64,000 bases of DNA from Winogradskyella ludwigii (GTDB lineage Bacteria > Bacteroidota > Bacteroidia > Flavobacteriales > Flavobacteriaceae), in contig NZ_JABFDF010000005.1 in assembly GCF_013403985.1 (NCBI RefSeq), positions 248,001 through 312,000 of the forward strand, read 5' to 3'. A model generated the notes under the pieces. It was not told the DNA's origin, made no database searches, and was given only the letters and a program-made list of their open reading frames with translations. This document shows, in pieces, positions 39,506 through 48,300 of the stretch (its first letter is position 1; every line of letters begins with the position of its first letter). The translations under genes were made by a program, and so were the position numbers.

Positions 39506-40138
39506 ATGGCAGAATGGTTTTCAAATTTAGAATTTCTACCCAAAATATATTGGATGCTAGCCATTGCAGGCTCGCTAATATTTACAGTGGTAATGATTAT
39601 GGCCTTCGCCGGAGGAGATACAGATGTAGACGCTGATATCGATGCCGATCTAGAAGCCGGGTTTCAATTCATATCCTTTAAAAACCTTGTCGGCTTTTTT
39701 ACCATTTTTGGTTGGAGTGGCATTGCGTGTATAGACGCCGGACTCTCAACTCCGGTAACCCTAATGATATCCGTGTTTTCTGGATTAATTATGATGGCAA
39801 TTATGGCGGCACTCTTTTTCTTTATTAGCAAACTATCAGATAGTGGCACCTTAAACTATAAAAACGCACTTAATGCCGTGGGAGAAGTCTATTTAACCAT
39901 CGGTGCAGACCGCTCTAAAATGGGAAAAGTAAGCATTAGAGTTCAAGGTTCTTTAAGAGAATTAGATGCCCTTACAGATGCATTAACCCCATTAAAAACA
40001 GGGACCATTATTAAAGTACTGGATGTTACTCCTAACGGAATTCTCATCGTAGACAAAACCCGTAAACCTATTGAGCCTAGTAAAACTCCAACCGATCCTT
40101 TACTAACGCCTCAACCACAAAAGAAATTACAGAATTAA
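39506..40138 (+). CDS. NfeD-like membrane protein (YqiJ-type), partner of flotillin
   Basis: 210 residues. There are three hydrophobic segments (about 12-35, 60-78, 85-112), an acidic cluster between the first two (GDTDVDADIDADLEAG), and a C-terminal OB-fold-like domain (about 130-195: GEVYLTIGADRSKMGKVSIRVQGSLRELDAL; GTIIKVLDVTPNGILIV). This is the NfeD/YqiJ plan. It starts 25 bp before a flotillin gene, the classic two-gene pairing for membrane-microdomain organisation. Only the domain layout is seen; the physical partnership is inferred from the family. Confidence 0.82.
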   Translation: MAEWFSNLEFLPKIYWMLAIAGSLIFTVVMIMAFAGGDTDVDADIDADLEAGFQFISFKNLVGFFTIFGWSGIACIDAGLSTPVTLMISVFSGLIMMAIMAALFFFISKLSDSGTLNYKNALNAVGEVYLTIGADRSKMGKVSIRVQGSLRELDALTDALTPLKTGTIIKVLDVTPNGILIVDKTRKPIEPSKTPTDPLLTPQPQKKLQN

Positions 40139-40163
40139 AAACTAACCTTCAAATTTAAAAACT

Positions 40164-41840
40164 ATGCATGTACTAACCATTCAAAACATTAATGTGGAAA
40201 GCCTCGGCGGACCTATGCTATTCATTTTTGTGGCCTTATTTATTGTGGTCACCATCATCATTTTAATCAAACGCTACAAACGTTGTCCTTCAGATAGAAT
40301 TTTAGTAGTCTATGGAAAAGTGGGAGGCGGACAATCAGCCAAATGTATCCATGGTGGTGCAGCCTTTATATTACCTGTAATCCAAGATTACGAATTCCTA
40401 GAATTAACGCCAATTTCTATTGAGGTGAATTTAGTTAACGCCTTATCTAAGCAAAACATTCGTGTTAATGTCCCATCGCGTTTTACCATTGGGGTTTCTA
40501 CAGAACCTGGTATCATGCAAAATGCGGCTGAGCGTTTATTAGGACTAGGACAAAATGAAATCCAAGAACTAGCTCAAGAAATCATTTTTGGTCAATTACG
40601 TTTAGTAGTGGCTTCAATGGATATTGAGGAAATTAATAACGATAGAGACAAATTCTTAACCAACATTTCACAATCTGTAGAAACAGAATTAAAGAAAGTA
40701 GGGTTAAAACTGATCAACGTAAACATTACGGATATCGTTGACGAGTCTGGCTATATCGAAGCTTTAGGTAAAGAAGCTGCAGCACATGCAATTAACGCAG
40801 CACGTAAATCGGTGGCAGAGAAAACCAGAGATGGTTCTATTGGTGAAGCAAACGCAGAACAAGATGAAAGAACACAAGTTGCAGAATTACATGCTAAAGC
40901 AAAAATTGGTGAAGCAAATGCTGCACAAAATGAACGTACTCAAATTGCTGCTGCAAATGCACTAGCCAAAATTGGTGAAGCCAATGCAAACCAAAATGAA
41001 AGAGTAAAAACAGCAAGTGCTATCGCATTAGCAAAAATTGGTGAAGCAGAATCTTTAAAAGACGAAAGAATTAAAACCTCTGAGGCAAACGCACGCGCTA
41101 TTGATGGAGAAAACACAGCAAAAATATCAATTGCAGAATCAGATGCTTTAAGAAGAGAAAAAGAAGCAGAAGCTGAAAAAAGAGCTATTACCTCTGAAAA
41201 AGTACAAGCTGCAAAAGCTTTAGAAGAAGCGTATGCTGCAGAAAGAGAAGCAGAAGTTGCAAGAGCAGAACGTGTACGCTCAACACAATTAGCAGATATC
41301 GTAGTGCCAGCTGAAATTGATAAACAAAAAGCTGAAATAGACGCAGAAGCAGAAGCAGAACGTACTAGAAGACAAGCAAAAGGGGAAGCAGATGCCATCT
41401 TATTTAAAGCACAAGCCGAAGCTCAAGGACAGTTTGAAATCTTAACCAAACAAGCAGCTGGTATGGAGCAAATTGTAAAAGCTGCTGGAAACAACAGTAG
41501 AGATGCGGTATTATTATTAATTGCAGACAAATTACCAGAATTGGTAAGAATCCAATCAGAAGCCATTAAGAATATTAAGATTGATAAAGTAACCGTTTGG
41601 GATAATGGTTCAGGCGGAGAAGATGGAAAATCGTCTACTGCTGGCTTCTTATCGGGCATGTACAAATCTGTACCACCTTTACAAGAAATGTTTAATATGG
41701 CGGGTATGGATTTACCGGAGTATTTAAAAGGAAAAGACAAAAAAGAAATTGAAGCAGAAGATGCTAATATTGAAACTGAAGCAACTACAGTTGAAGATGA
41801 AAATATTATAGCTGAAGATCCTAAGGTTAAAAAGTCTTAA
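40164..41840 (+). CDS. Flotillin (SPFH-domain) with internal 22-residue repeats
   Basis: 558 residues. N-terminal membrane segment (MLFIFVALFIVVTIIILI, about 14-31), then the SPFH/band-7 domain (about 45-225). A long Ala/Glu-rich coiled coil spans about 225-430, followed by a flotillin C-terminal part (MEQIVKAAGNNSRDAVLLLIADKLPELV). Four 22-residue units (IGEANAxQxERTxxAxxxALAK) repeat at 40839-41102, an exact 66-bp period in DNA and two hendecads in protein. Such proteins form membrane rings or platforms. Operon with the NfeD-like gene upstream; terminator downstream. Confidence 0.93.
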   Translation: MHVLTIQNINVESLGGPMLFIFVALFIVVTIIILIKRYKRCPSDRILVVYGKVGGGQSAKCIHGGAAFILPVIQDYEFLELTPISIEVNLVNALSKQNIRVNVPSRFTIGVSTEPGIMQNAAERLLGLGQNEIQELAQEIIFGQLRLVVASMDIEEINNDRDKFLTNISQSVETELKKVGLKLINVNITDIVDESGYIEALGKEAAAHAINAARKSVAEKTRDGSIGEANAEQDERTQVAELHAKAKIGEANAAQNERTQIAAANALAKIGEANANQNERVKTASAIALAKIGEAESLKDERIKTSEANARAIDGENTAKISIAESDALRREKEAEAEKRAITSEKVQAAKALEEAYAAEREAEVARAERVRSTQLADIVVPAEIDKQKAEIDAEAEAERTRRQAKGEADAILFKAQAEAQGQFEILTKQAAGMEQIVKAAGNNSRDAVLLLIADKLPELVRIQSEAIKNIKIDKVTVWDNGSGGEDGKSSTAGFLSGMYKSVPPLQEMFNMAGMDLPEYLKGKDKKEIEAEDANIETEATTVEDENIIAEDPKVKKS

Positions 41841-41857
41841 GACATTTTAAAAACAAG

Positions 41858-41892
41858 AAAAAGTCCATTTGTAAAAAAATGGACTTTTTTTA
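41858..41892 (+). terminator. Rho-independent terminator after flotillin
   Basis: AAAAAGTCCATTT pairs with AAATGGACTTTTT around a short A-rich loop, ending in a T run (to about 41891). It separates flotillin from the following small membrane protein gene. Confidence 0.85.
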
Positions 41893-41906
41893 TTTAAACA
41901 TTATAT

Positions 41907-42380
41907 ATGAACACATTTAAATTTAAAAGAAAAAATTTAGTTTGGCAATACGTACTCGGAACTTTTGCTTTAATTGTTGGACTCATAACCACTATAACTG
42001 ATATTAAAGGTTTAGTACCTCTATTTATAGGCATCTATTTATTAATACAAGAGGGTATGGAGTTAGATTACAAAAACAATAAATACAGACGTGTTAAATC
42101 TTTTTTGGGGATCACTGTTGGAAAATGGCAACCACTTCCAAAAATTGATTATGTCTCTGTCTTTAAAACTACAGAAACCACAACCGTTTGGGCAGCAAGC
42201 GCGAGTGCCAATGTATCCAATGCAGTGGTTAAAGTCAATCTATTTTACAACACCAATCAAAAAATAGAAATTTACGATTCTAGAGACGTAGAGGATGCCT
42301 TCTCAAAAGCCAAACAAATCGCTTCAGTTTTAAATATAGATATCCTAGACGCCACATCAAGAGACACCAAATGGCTATAA
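41907..42380 (+). CDS. Hypothetical small membrane protein
   Basis: 157 residues, no family recognised. A basic N-terminus (MNTFKFKRKNLVWQY) is followed by two hydrophobic segments (about 15-33 and 37-50). A soluble C-terminal domain (GKWQPLPKIDYVSVFKTTE; KVNLFYNTNQKIEIYDSRD; EDAFSKAKQIASVLNIDI) has the alternating pattern of a PH-like beta sandwich ending in a helix. It starts 15 bp after the flotillin terminator, so some cotranscription by read-through is possible. Hairpin repeats follow it. Confidence 0.75.
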   Translation: MNTFKFKRKNLVWQYVLGTFALIVGLITTITDIKGLVPLFIGIYLLIQEGMELDYKNNKYRRVKSFLGITVGKWQPLPKIDYVSVFKTTETTTVWAASASANVSNAVVKVNLFYNTNQKIEIYDSRDVEDAFSKAKQIASVLNIDILDATSRDTKWL

Positions 42381-42431
42381 TCCAATACCATTTGTCACCC
42401 CTACACAACACTGTCATCCCAACGTTACCCT

Positions 42432-42725
42432 GTCATTCCTGCGAAAGCAGGAATCCACAACCAATAACCAAAACCAACAATCATCCCCACACAACACTTG
42501 TCATTCCTGCGTAGGCAGGAACCAATTAAATTCAATACCATTTGTCATTCCTGCGAAGGCAGGAATCCACAAAAACCAAAATCCGCGTAAATCTTCAAGA
42601 TCTGCGGGAACCACAAAAAACACAAAACCAACAATCATTCCCTACACAACGTTGTCATTCCTGCGAAGGCAGGAACAAACCCCAATTCAACACCAACTGT
42701 CATTCCTGCGAAGGCAGGAATCCAC
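42432..42725 (+). repeat. Second hairpin-repeat cluster (five copies)
   Basis: Fills most of the gap 42381-42772. Copies start at 42432, 42500, 42544, 42654 and 42699, all in forward orientation, with the same ATTCCTGC/GCAGGAAT stem; the 42500 copy has a GTAG loop. Spacers again resemble those of the first cluster (ACCAATAACCAAA). No gene is seen here. Confidence 0.9.
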
Positions 42726-42772
42726 AAACCAACAACTTTCCGTAACTTTACCCCATTAAAAAACAATAACCA

Positions 42773-43633
42773 TTGCCACTAAACCTCAAACAAATACCAC
42801 GTGTTAAAACCATCTCAAAAGCAGATTTCATAACACACTATTTCAAACCACAAAAACCAGTGGTCATAGAAAAACACATCACAGATTGGCCTGCCTATTC
42901 CAAATGGAACCTAGACTACATCAAAGAAGTCGCAGGAGATAAAACAGTCCCACTCTACGACGACAGACCCGTACATTTCAAAGACGGCTTCAACCAACCG
43001 CACGCCAAAATGAAAATGAGCGATTACGTAGACCTACTAAAAACCCAACCCACCAAATACCGCATTTTCCTCTGGAACATCCTAAAAGAAGTCCCACAAC
43101 TCCAAAACGATTTCACCTTTCCCGATTTCGGATTAAGACTCATGAAAAAACTACCCATGCTCTTCTTTGGCGGAAAAGACTCACATACCTTTATGCATTA
43201 CGATATCGATTTGGCAAACATTTTCCACTTCCATTTCCAAGGCAAAAAACAATGCATCCTATTCAACCAAAAGCAAAACAAACACCTCTATAAAGTCCCC
43301 TACTCCCTAATTACCAGAGAAGATATAGACTTTAATAAACCTGACCTCACAAAATGGCCAGCCTTAAAAAAGGCCAAAGGGTGGACATGCGAACTTAACC
43401 ACGGAGAAATCCTATACATGCCAGAAGGCTACTGGCACTACATGCGTTACATAACCCCAGGATTTTCTATGAGCTTACGCGCCATAGCCCGAAATCCCAA
43501 AAACATAGCAAAAGCCCTATACAACGTTTTTATAATGCGCAACATAGATAATCTCATGCGACGTATTAAAGGACAAAAATGGATCGACTGGAAAAACAAT
43601 AAAGCCATAGCTAACACCCATCGTTTCAACTAA
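42773..43633 (+). CDS. JmjC/cupin_8-like Fe(II)/2-oxoglutarate oxygenase homologue
   Basis: 286 residues, starting at TTG (42773-42775); no earlier in-frame ATG is available and the N-terminus LKQIPRVKTISKADF fits cupin_8 proteins. Fe-binding residues are visible: His and Asp in FMHYDIDLANIFHFHFQG (about 142-159) and the distal His in MPEGYWHYMRYI (about 222-233). A Lys in KKQCILFNQ would bind 2-oxoglutarate. The family includes asparaginyl, arginyl and ribosomal-protein hydroxylases; the substrate here is not deducible. Codons are rich in A and C at third positions compared with neighbours. Confidence 0.83.
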   Translation: MPLNLKQIPRVKTISKADFITHYFKPQKPVVIEKHITDWPAYSKWNLDYIKEVAGDKTVPLYDDRPVHFKDGFNQPHAKMKMSDYVDLLKTQPTKYRIFLWNILKEVPQLQNDFTFPDFGLRLMKKLPMLFFGGKDSHTFMHYDIDLANIFHFHFQGKKQCILFNQKQNKHLYKVPYSLITREDIDFNKPDLTKWPALKKAKGWTCELNHGEILYMPEGYWHYMRYITPGFSMSLRAIARNPKNIAKALYNVFIMRNIDNLMRRIKGQKWIDWKNNKAIANTHRFN

Positions 43634-43662
43634 CTTTCTAACAATTATAAAAATACTATTCG

Positions 43663-43670
43663 TATATTTG
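43663..43670 (+). promoter_or_regulatory. -7 promoter element
   Basis: TATATTTG followed by C, a perfect TAnnTTTG, 13 bp before the ATG at 43684. The transcript would have a very short leader if initiation is about 7 nt downstream. Confidence 0.6.
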
Positions 43671-43683
43671 CCCCCATTTAAAA

Positions 43684-44175
43684 ATGAAAAACATGAAGAA
43701 TATTTTACTTGTAGTAGCATTATTAGCATTTAGTTTTGGTAATGCACAAGCCTTTGAAGGTAAAGGAGATCAAAAGTTTCAAGTCGGTGCCAATATCCAA
43801 GATTACGCAACCGGAGTTAATGTAAGTTTCGATCACGGTTTAGGAGAAAACATCTCAGTTGGTGTATCCTCTTCTTACGCTTTAGGTGGTGCTAGCGGTA
43901 TCGAAGATCTAGACTTCGGAGATCGTTTCGATTTAAAAGCACGTTTTAACGCCAACTTAGGTAACGTTATTAATATCGATGAAAACTTCGATCTATATCC
44001 AGGTTTAAACCTTAGCCTTAAAAACTTTGGTGGTCACCTTGGAGCACGTTATTTCTTTACAGAAGGATTCGGAGTATACACAGAAGCCAATTTCCCGTTA
44101 GCCAAATACGAAAAAGACAGCATCGATATACACAACCAATTCACATTAAACCTAGGAGCTGTATTTAACCTATAG
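43684..44175 (+). CDS. Small outer-membrane beta-barrel protein, DUF6646-like
   Basis: 163 residues with a signal peptide at about 1-22 (ILLVVALLAFSFGNAQA). The mature part alternates hydrophobic and polar residues with Gly turns (QKFQVGANIQDYATGVNVSFDHGLGENISVGVSSSYALGG) and ends NQFTLNLGAVFNL, an aromatic/Leu-ended final beta-strand typical of outer-membrane barrels. It resembles flavobacterial DUF6646 proteins; the assignment is tentative. It has its own promoter and a strong terminator. Confidence 0.75.
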   Translation: MKNMKNILLVVALLAFSFGNAQAFEGKGDQKFQVGANIQDYATGVNVSFDHGLGENISVGVSSSYALGGASGIEDLDFGDRFDLKARFNANLGNVINIDENFDLYPGLNLSLKNFGGHLGARYFFTEGFGVYTEANFPLAKYEKDSIDIHNQFTLNLGAVFNL

Positions 44176-44196
44176 AACCTAATTACAACACATAAT

Positions 44197-44241
44197 AAAA
44201 GCCTTTTCACCTGATAACATCAGCACTGAAAAGGCTTTTTT
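44197..44241 (+). terminator. Terminator after the small beta-barrel gene
   Basis: AAAAGCCTTTTCA pairs with TGAAAAGGCTTTT, 18-nt loop, T run at 44236-44241. Confidence 0.85.
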
Positions 44242-44275
44242 CATTTTATATAGCAACAGCAACCAAACACCACTT

Positions 44276-44564
44276 GTCATTCCTGCGAAAGCAGGAATCC
44301 ACAAAAACCCAACAATCATCCATACATAAAGCAATCATCCTTAAACAACACCATCATCCATAAGCAACACTAGTCAACCCTGCATAACACTCTTCATTCC
44401 TGCACTACCTTTTGTCATTCCTGCGAAGGCAGGAATCCACAACCACAATAAAACCAACAATCATCCCCAAACAACGCTGTCACCCCTGCAAAAGCAAAAA
44501 TCCAAAACCAATAACAAACCTAAATTCACTACCTTCTGTCATTCCTGCGAAGGCAGGAATCCAC
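44276..44564 (+). repeat. Third hairpin-repeat cluster
   Basis: Gap 44176-44592 between convergent genes holds three good copies (44276, 44414, 44538) and a degenerate one (44479-44505, CACCCCTGCAAAAGC). All are in the same orientation as in the other clusters. A further partial ATTCCTGC lies near 44396. No gene is supported in this gap. Confidence 0.88.
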
Positions 44565-44592
44565 AAAACCCATAACCACCAACCAAAAAAAA

Positions 44593-45066
44593 TCACCCAA
44601 GATACTCCCGCAACTTCTCATAAATCAAACCCGATTCCCAACCACGATACAACAAATAATCAGCCACCTTTTTCTTCTTCTTATAAACATTAGGCTCATT
44701 TACCTGAGCAATCCGTTTCTGCACCAATTCATCTAAAGTCTCATAATAATCATCCAAATCAATCTCCTTAAAAGCACTATCAATACTATACTTAGAAACA
44801 CCCCTAAATTTCAACTCACGCAGCAAACGGTTTTTACCCCATTTTTTAATCCGGAATTTCCCACGAACAAAAGCCTGAGCAAAGCGTTCCTCATTCAAAA
44901 AATTATCAGCAATCAACTGCACTATAATCACATCTATAGCCTCAGGAATCATGCGCATATCGCGCAACTTTTGCCGCACCTCTTTATGGCAGCGCTCTTG
45001 GTAAGCACAATAATGTTCCAGTTTTTTTTGAGCCTCCGCTACCGTATAGCTTTTACTTAAATCCAT
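44593..45066 (-). CDS. recX: Regulatory protein RecX
   Basis: Modulates RecA filaments. The frame is open from 45117, but the ATG at 45064-45066 (MDLSKSYTVAEAQKKLEHYCAYQER) matches the family start, giving 157 residues, the usual RecX size. Typical RecX helical repeats are present: RCHKEVRQKLRDM, NFLNEERFAQAFVRGKFRIKKWGKNRLLRELKFRGVS and DYLLYRGWESGLIYEKL. It is a single gene, not next to recA here, and ends 28 bp from the last hairpin repeat. Confidence 0.93.
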   Translation of the reverse strand: MDLSKSYTVAEAQKKLEHYCAYQERCHKEVRQKLRDMRMIPEAIDVIIVQLIADNFLNEERFAQAFVRGKFRIKKWGKNRLLRELKFRGVSKYSIDSAFKEIDLDDYYETLDELVQKRIAQVNEPNVYKKKKKVADYLLYRGWESGLIYEKLREYLG

Positions 45067-45307
45067 AGATTTCAAAAGTACAATAGAATCCCAAAACAAA
45101 AGATAGCGCTGCAACATATAATGCAGTCAAAACCCTAAATAAATAACAATCACAAACCACTAAATGTTAAAACATCGAATTTATCACAATGTTAAATTAC
45201 CGTTTAACCGATTTATCATACACTTAATAGATAAGTTGCAAAAACACAATCTCCTATTGTTAATAAATACATAACTTACAAGACATTAACCGAATCTAAT
45301 ATTAGAA

Positions 45308-45315
45308 TACATTTG
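45308..45315 (+). promoter_or_regulatory. -7 promoter element of the 1847-aa T9SS gene
   Basis: TACATTTG (TAnnTTTG), 26 bp before the ATG at 45342. No clear -33 TTG is seen upstream. The 45118-45341 gap also holds two ATGTTAAA copies near 45163 and 45189. Confidence 0.5.
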
Positions 45316-45341
45316 TCAGTCACTAACCCTCAACTATCCCT

Positions 45342-48300
45342 ATGGTAAAAAACTACGCACTGTCCCTTATCGCCTTTTTATGTTTTGTTTTGTCTGGGTA
45401 TGGACAAGAAATTTTTAATGTAGCCGGAGGTGGCACATTTCCAGCAGGATGGACTGACACTGACAACACAGGACTACCTATAGCCCAATCAGGATATTAT
45501 CTTATAGAACCTGCTAGCACTGGTGATGTAATAGAAACTGCCTCTTATGATTTGAGCGCTAATACTAGTGCTACTTTTGAGGTTGATATAAGATCTTATG
45601 GTGCTGGATCACATCGAGCTGTTTTAGTTGAAGTTTCAACAGATGGAGGGACAACCTTTACACAATCGTATACAACACCTAATACAACAACAAGCTACAT
45701 TACAAGAACAATAAACATTGCAACAGTTTCAGCAAATACGGTCTTAAGATTATCAGTAAATGCAACCTCTGGAAGAGGTATCCGTATGCAAGATTTAATA
45801 TTAACAGGAATAGGTGCAAGTTCAACAGATACAGAACTAGACTTTGCGTCAGCAACTTATTCTGCAAATGAAGGAGGTAGTTCTATTAATTTATGCGTAG
45901 ATATCACAAATCCAAGTGCAACACCAACGACGGCACAAGTGGTATTAACGTCGGGCACTGCACCACACTTGTCGTACACTACACAAAACATAACGTTTCC
46001 TGCAAGTAGCAGCGCGCAACAATGTGTTACTGTAGCTATTGCAAACAACACCAACTGCAGCGACAGCACCGATTATACCTTTGAAATTCAAAACGTAGCT
46101 GGTGGAGATAGTGCCGCAGTAGGTAGTGATGATGAAACGACCTTAAGTATTACTGATGATGATGGTGCCAATGGCGTATTATTTTCCCAAGGTTTTGAAA
46201 CAAGCGGAGACACTTGGTTATATTCAAATACAAATGGAGCACCTTCTACCATTAATACGGGTACTCCAAGTGATAGAATAAAATCAGGTTCTCGTTCATT
46301 TCAACGTACTAATGGCAACGCTACAATTAATCTAGATAACGGTGGTAGTGGTATCGACATTTCAAGCATAACAAATGTATCTTTTAGTCTTTGGAATGCC
46401 TCAATATCTGGTTCAACTGGAAATGGAATTGATGGTGGTGACAATTTAAAAGTTTATCTTTCACAAACGTCAACTTTTAGCTCAACACCAGATATTACAA
46501 TTGTTGGAAATAGTAATGCTAGATTTGGAATGAGTGGAACAGGTGTCGTTAGTACTACAGCTGGAACTCCAATTACTTACACTTATCCTAGTGGAGGTAA
46601 TTTATCAGGAAATAATGCAAAATCTAATTTAATAGTAGATGTTCCAGACACATGGAATACTTTATTTGTTAAAGTTGTATCATTAAATGATGCTACTAAT
46701 GAAATATGGGCTATTGACGATATTACTTTAAGCGGTGATTCGTGTTCTACTGTAATTTCAGATACAAATGTTGCATTTAATTCTACCTCATCTACACTAA
46801 CAGAAGATGGCCTTTTTATAGATGTTTGTGTCGCTATCGCCAACGAATCAGCTACCAATGCCACAACCGTAGACATCACCTTAGATGGAGCCAGTACGGC
46901 AACCAACGGAACCGATTACGACGATGGAGCTGGTACTCCTGCGGCAATTAGCTTTCCACAAACACTTACATTCCCTGCAGGAAATACCGCAGATCAGTGT
47001 TTTACAATCTTTATTTCTAACGATGATATCGATATAGAGTCTGATGAGACCATTATTTTAAATCTTAGCAACCCAACTGGTGGTAATGCTGCAATTATAG
47101 GTGCCAATACCACACACACCGTAACGATAACAGACAACGACTTTTACGATTCTTGTATAAATGCATTAACCATACCTGTAAACAGCACCTGCGTCAATCA
47201 ATCTTTTACTAATGTAGGAGCTACAGATAGTGGTGTTGCAGATCCTGGTTGTGGTGGCTACCAAGGCGGAGATGTTTGGTTTAAACTTACTGTACCTTCT
47301 AGTGGAGCCGTAACCCTTACAACTTCTGAAAATGGAGGTTTTACAGATTCAGGTATGGCATTATACACAGGGTCTTGCGGAAGTTTATCTTTAGTAAGTT
47401 GTGATGACGATTCTGGAGAAGATAACATGTCTCAAATTAGTGCATCTGGCCTCACACCTGGCGCTACAGTGTATGTCAGAGTCTGGGAATTCTTTAATAA
47501 TTCATTTGGCACATTTAACCTCTGTGCATACTCAGCTAGTGAAATAGACGTAGAACGAAATACCTTTACTTCAATCACCAATGGAAATGCAGCTAACACC
47601 GGTAACAATACTATTTTTGCCGCTACAGAAGTGGGTACAGCCACACCACCTGTAAAGACTTATTACATTAGAAATGAAGGCTCTGCAGATTTGGATGTAC
47701 CTAGTATAACCTCTTCTAACGCTACGGAATTTACTATTGTCACTAACCCAACACCTGTAACTTTAGCTCCTGGAGATTTAGTTGCTTTCGAAATAGAATT
47801 TAATCCATCCGCTATAGGGACCAGAAACGGTACTATTACTATCGTAAACGATGATGCAGATGAAAACCCTTATACATTCGGAGTGAGCGGAGAAGGTAAT
47901 TGCGCTGCTGGTAGTATAACTATCAGTCCTTCATCTGGCCCTGTAGGCACAATAGTTACAATTACAGGAACAAACTTGGCAACGGCAACAGCAGCTTTTA
48001 ATGGTGTATCTGCAACAGTAACTAATATCTCTGCAACAGAAATGCAAGTTACCGTTCCATCGGGTGCTACAAGTGGAACCTTAGAAATTTCAGATAGCTT
48101 AGGTTGTCCGGCTTCAACTCCTTTTAATGTTATTAATTCACAAATTTCAAGTTGTGAAGGGAATTCCGGTGTAGTACCAACCGATTTATTTATTAGTGAA
48201 ATTACGGATGCTACCTTTGGTGGTCTTAGTTACGTAGAATTATATAATGGAACCGGATTAACAATCAATACTGACGATTACTCTATCGAGGTAATTGCTA

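Noticed and set aside
40940..41740. Long antisense open frames of 105-152 codons within flotillin
   Set aside because: Produced by the Ala/Glu-rich repetitive coding sequence on the opposite strand; low-complexity Ala/Ser products.
42542..42745. Open frame (MSFLRRQEST...) and its look-alike at 44412-44693
   Set aside because: Both are read through the hairpin repeats, so their similarity comes from the repeat DNA rather than from a protein family.
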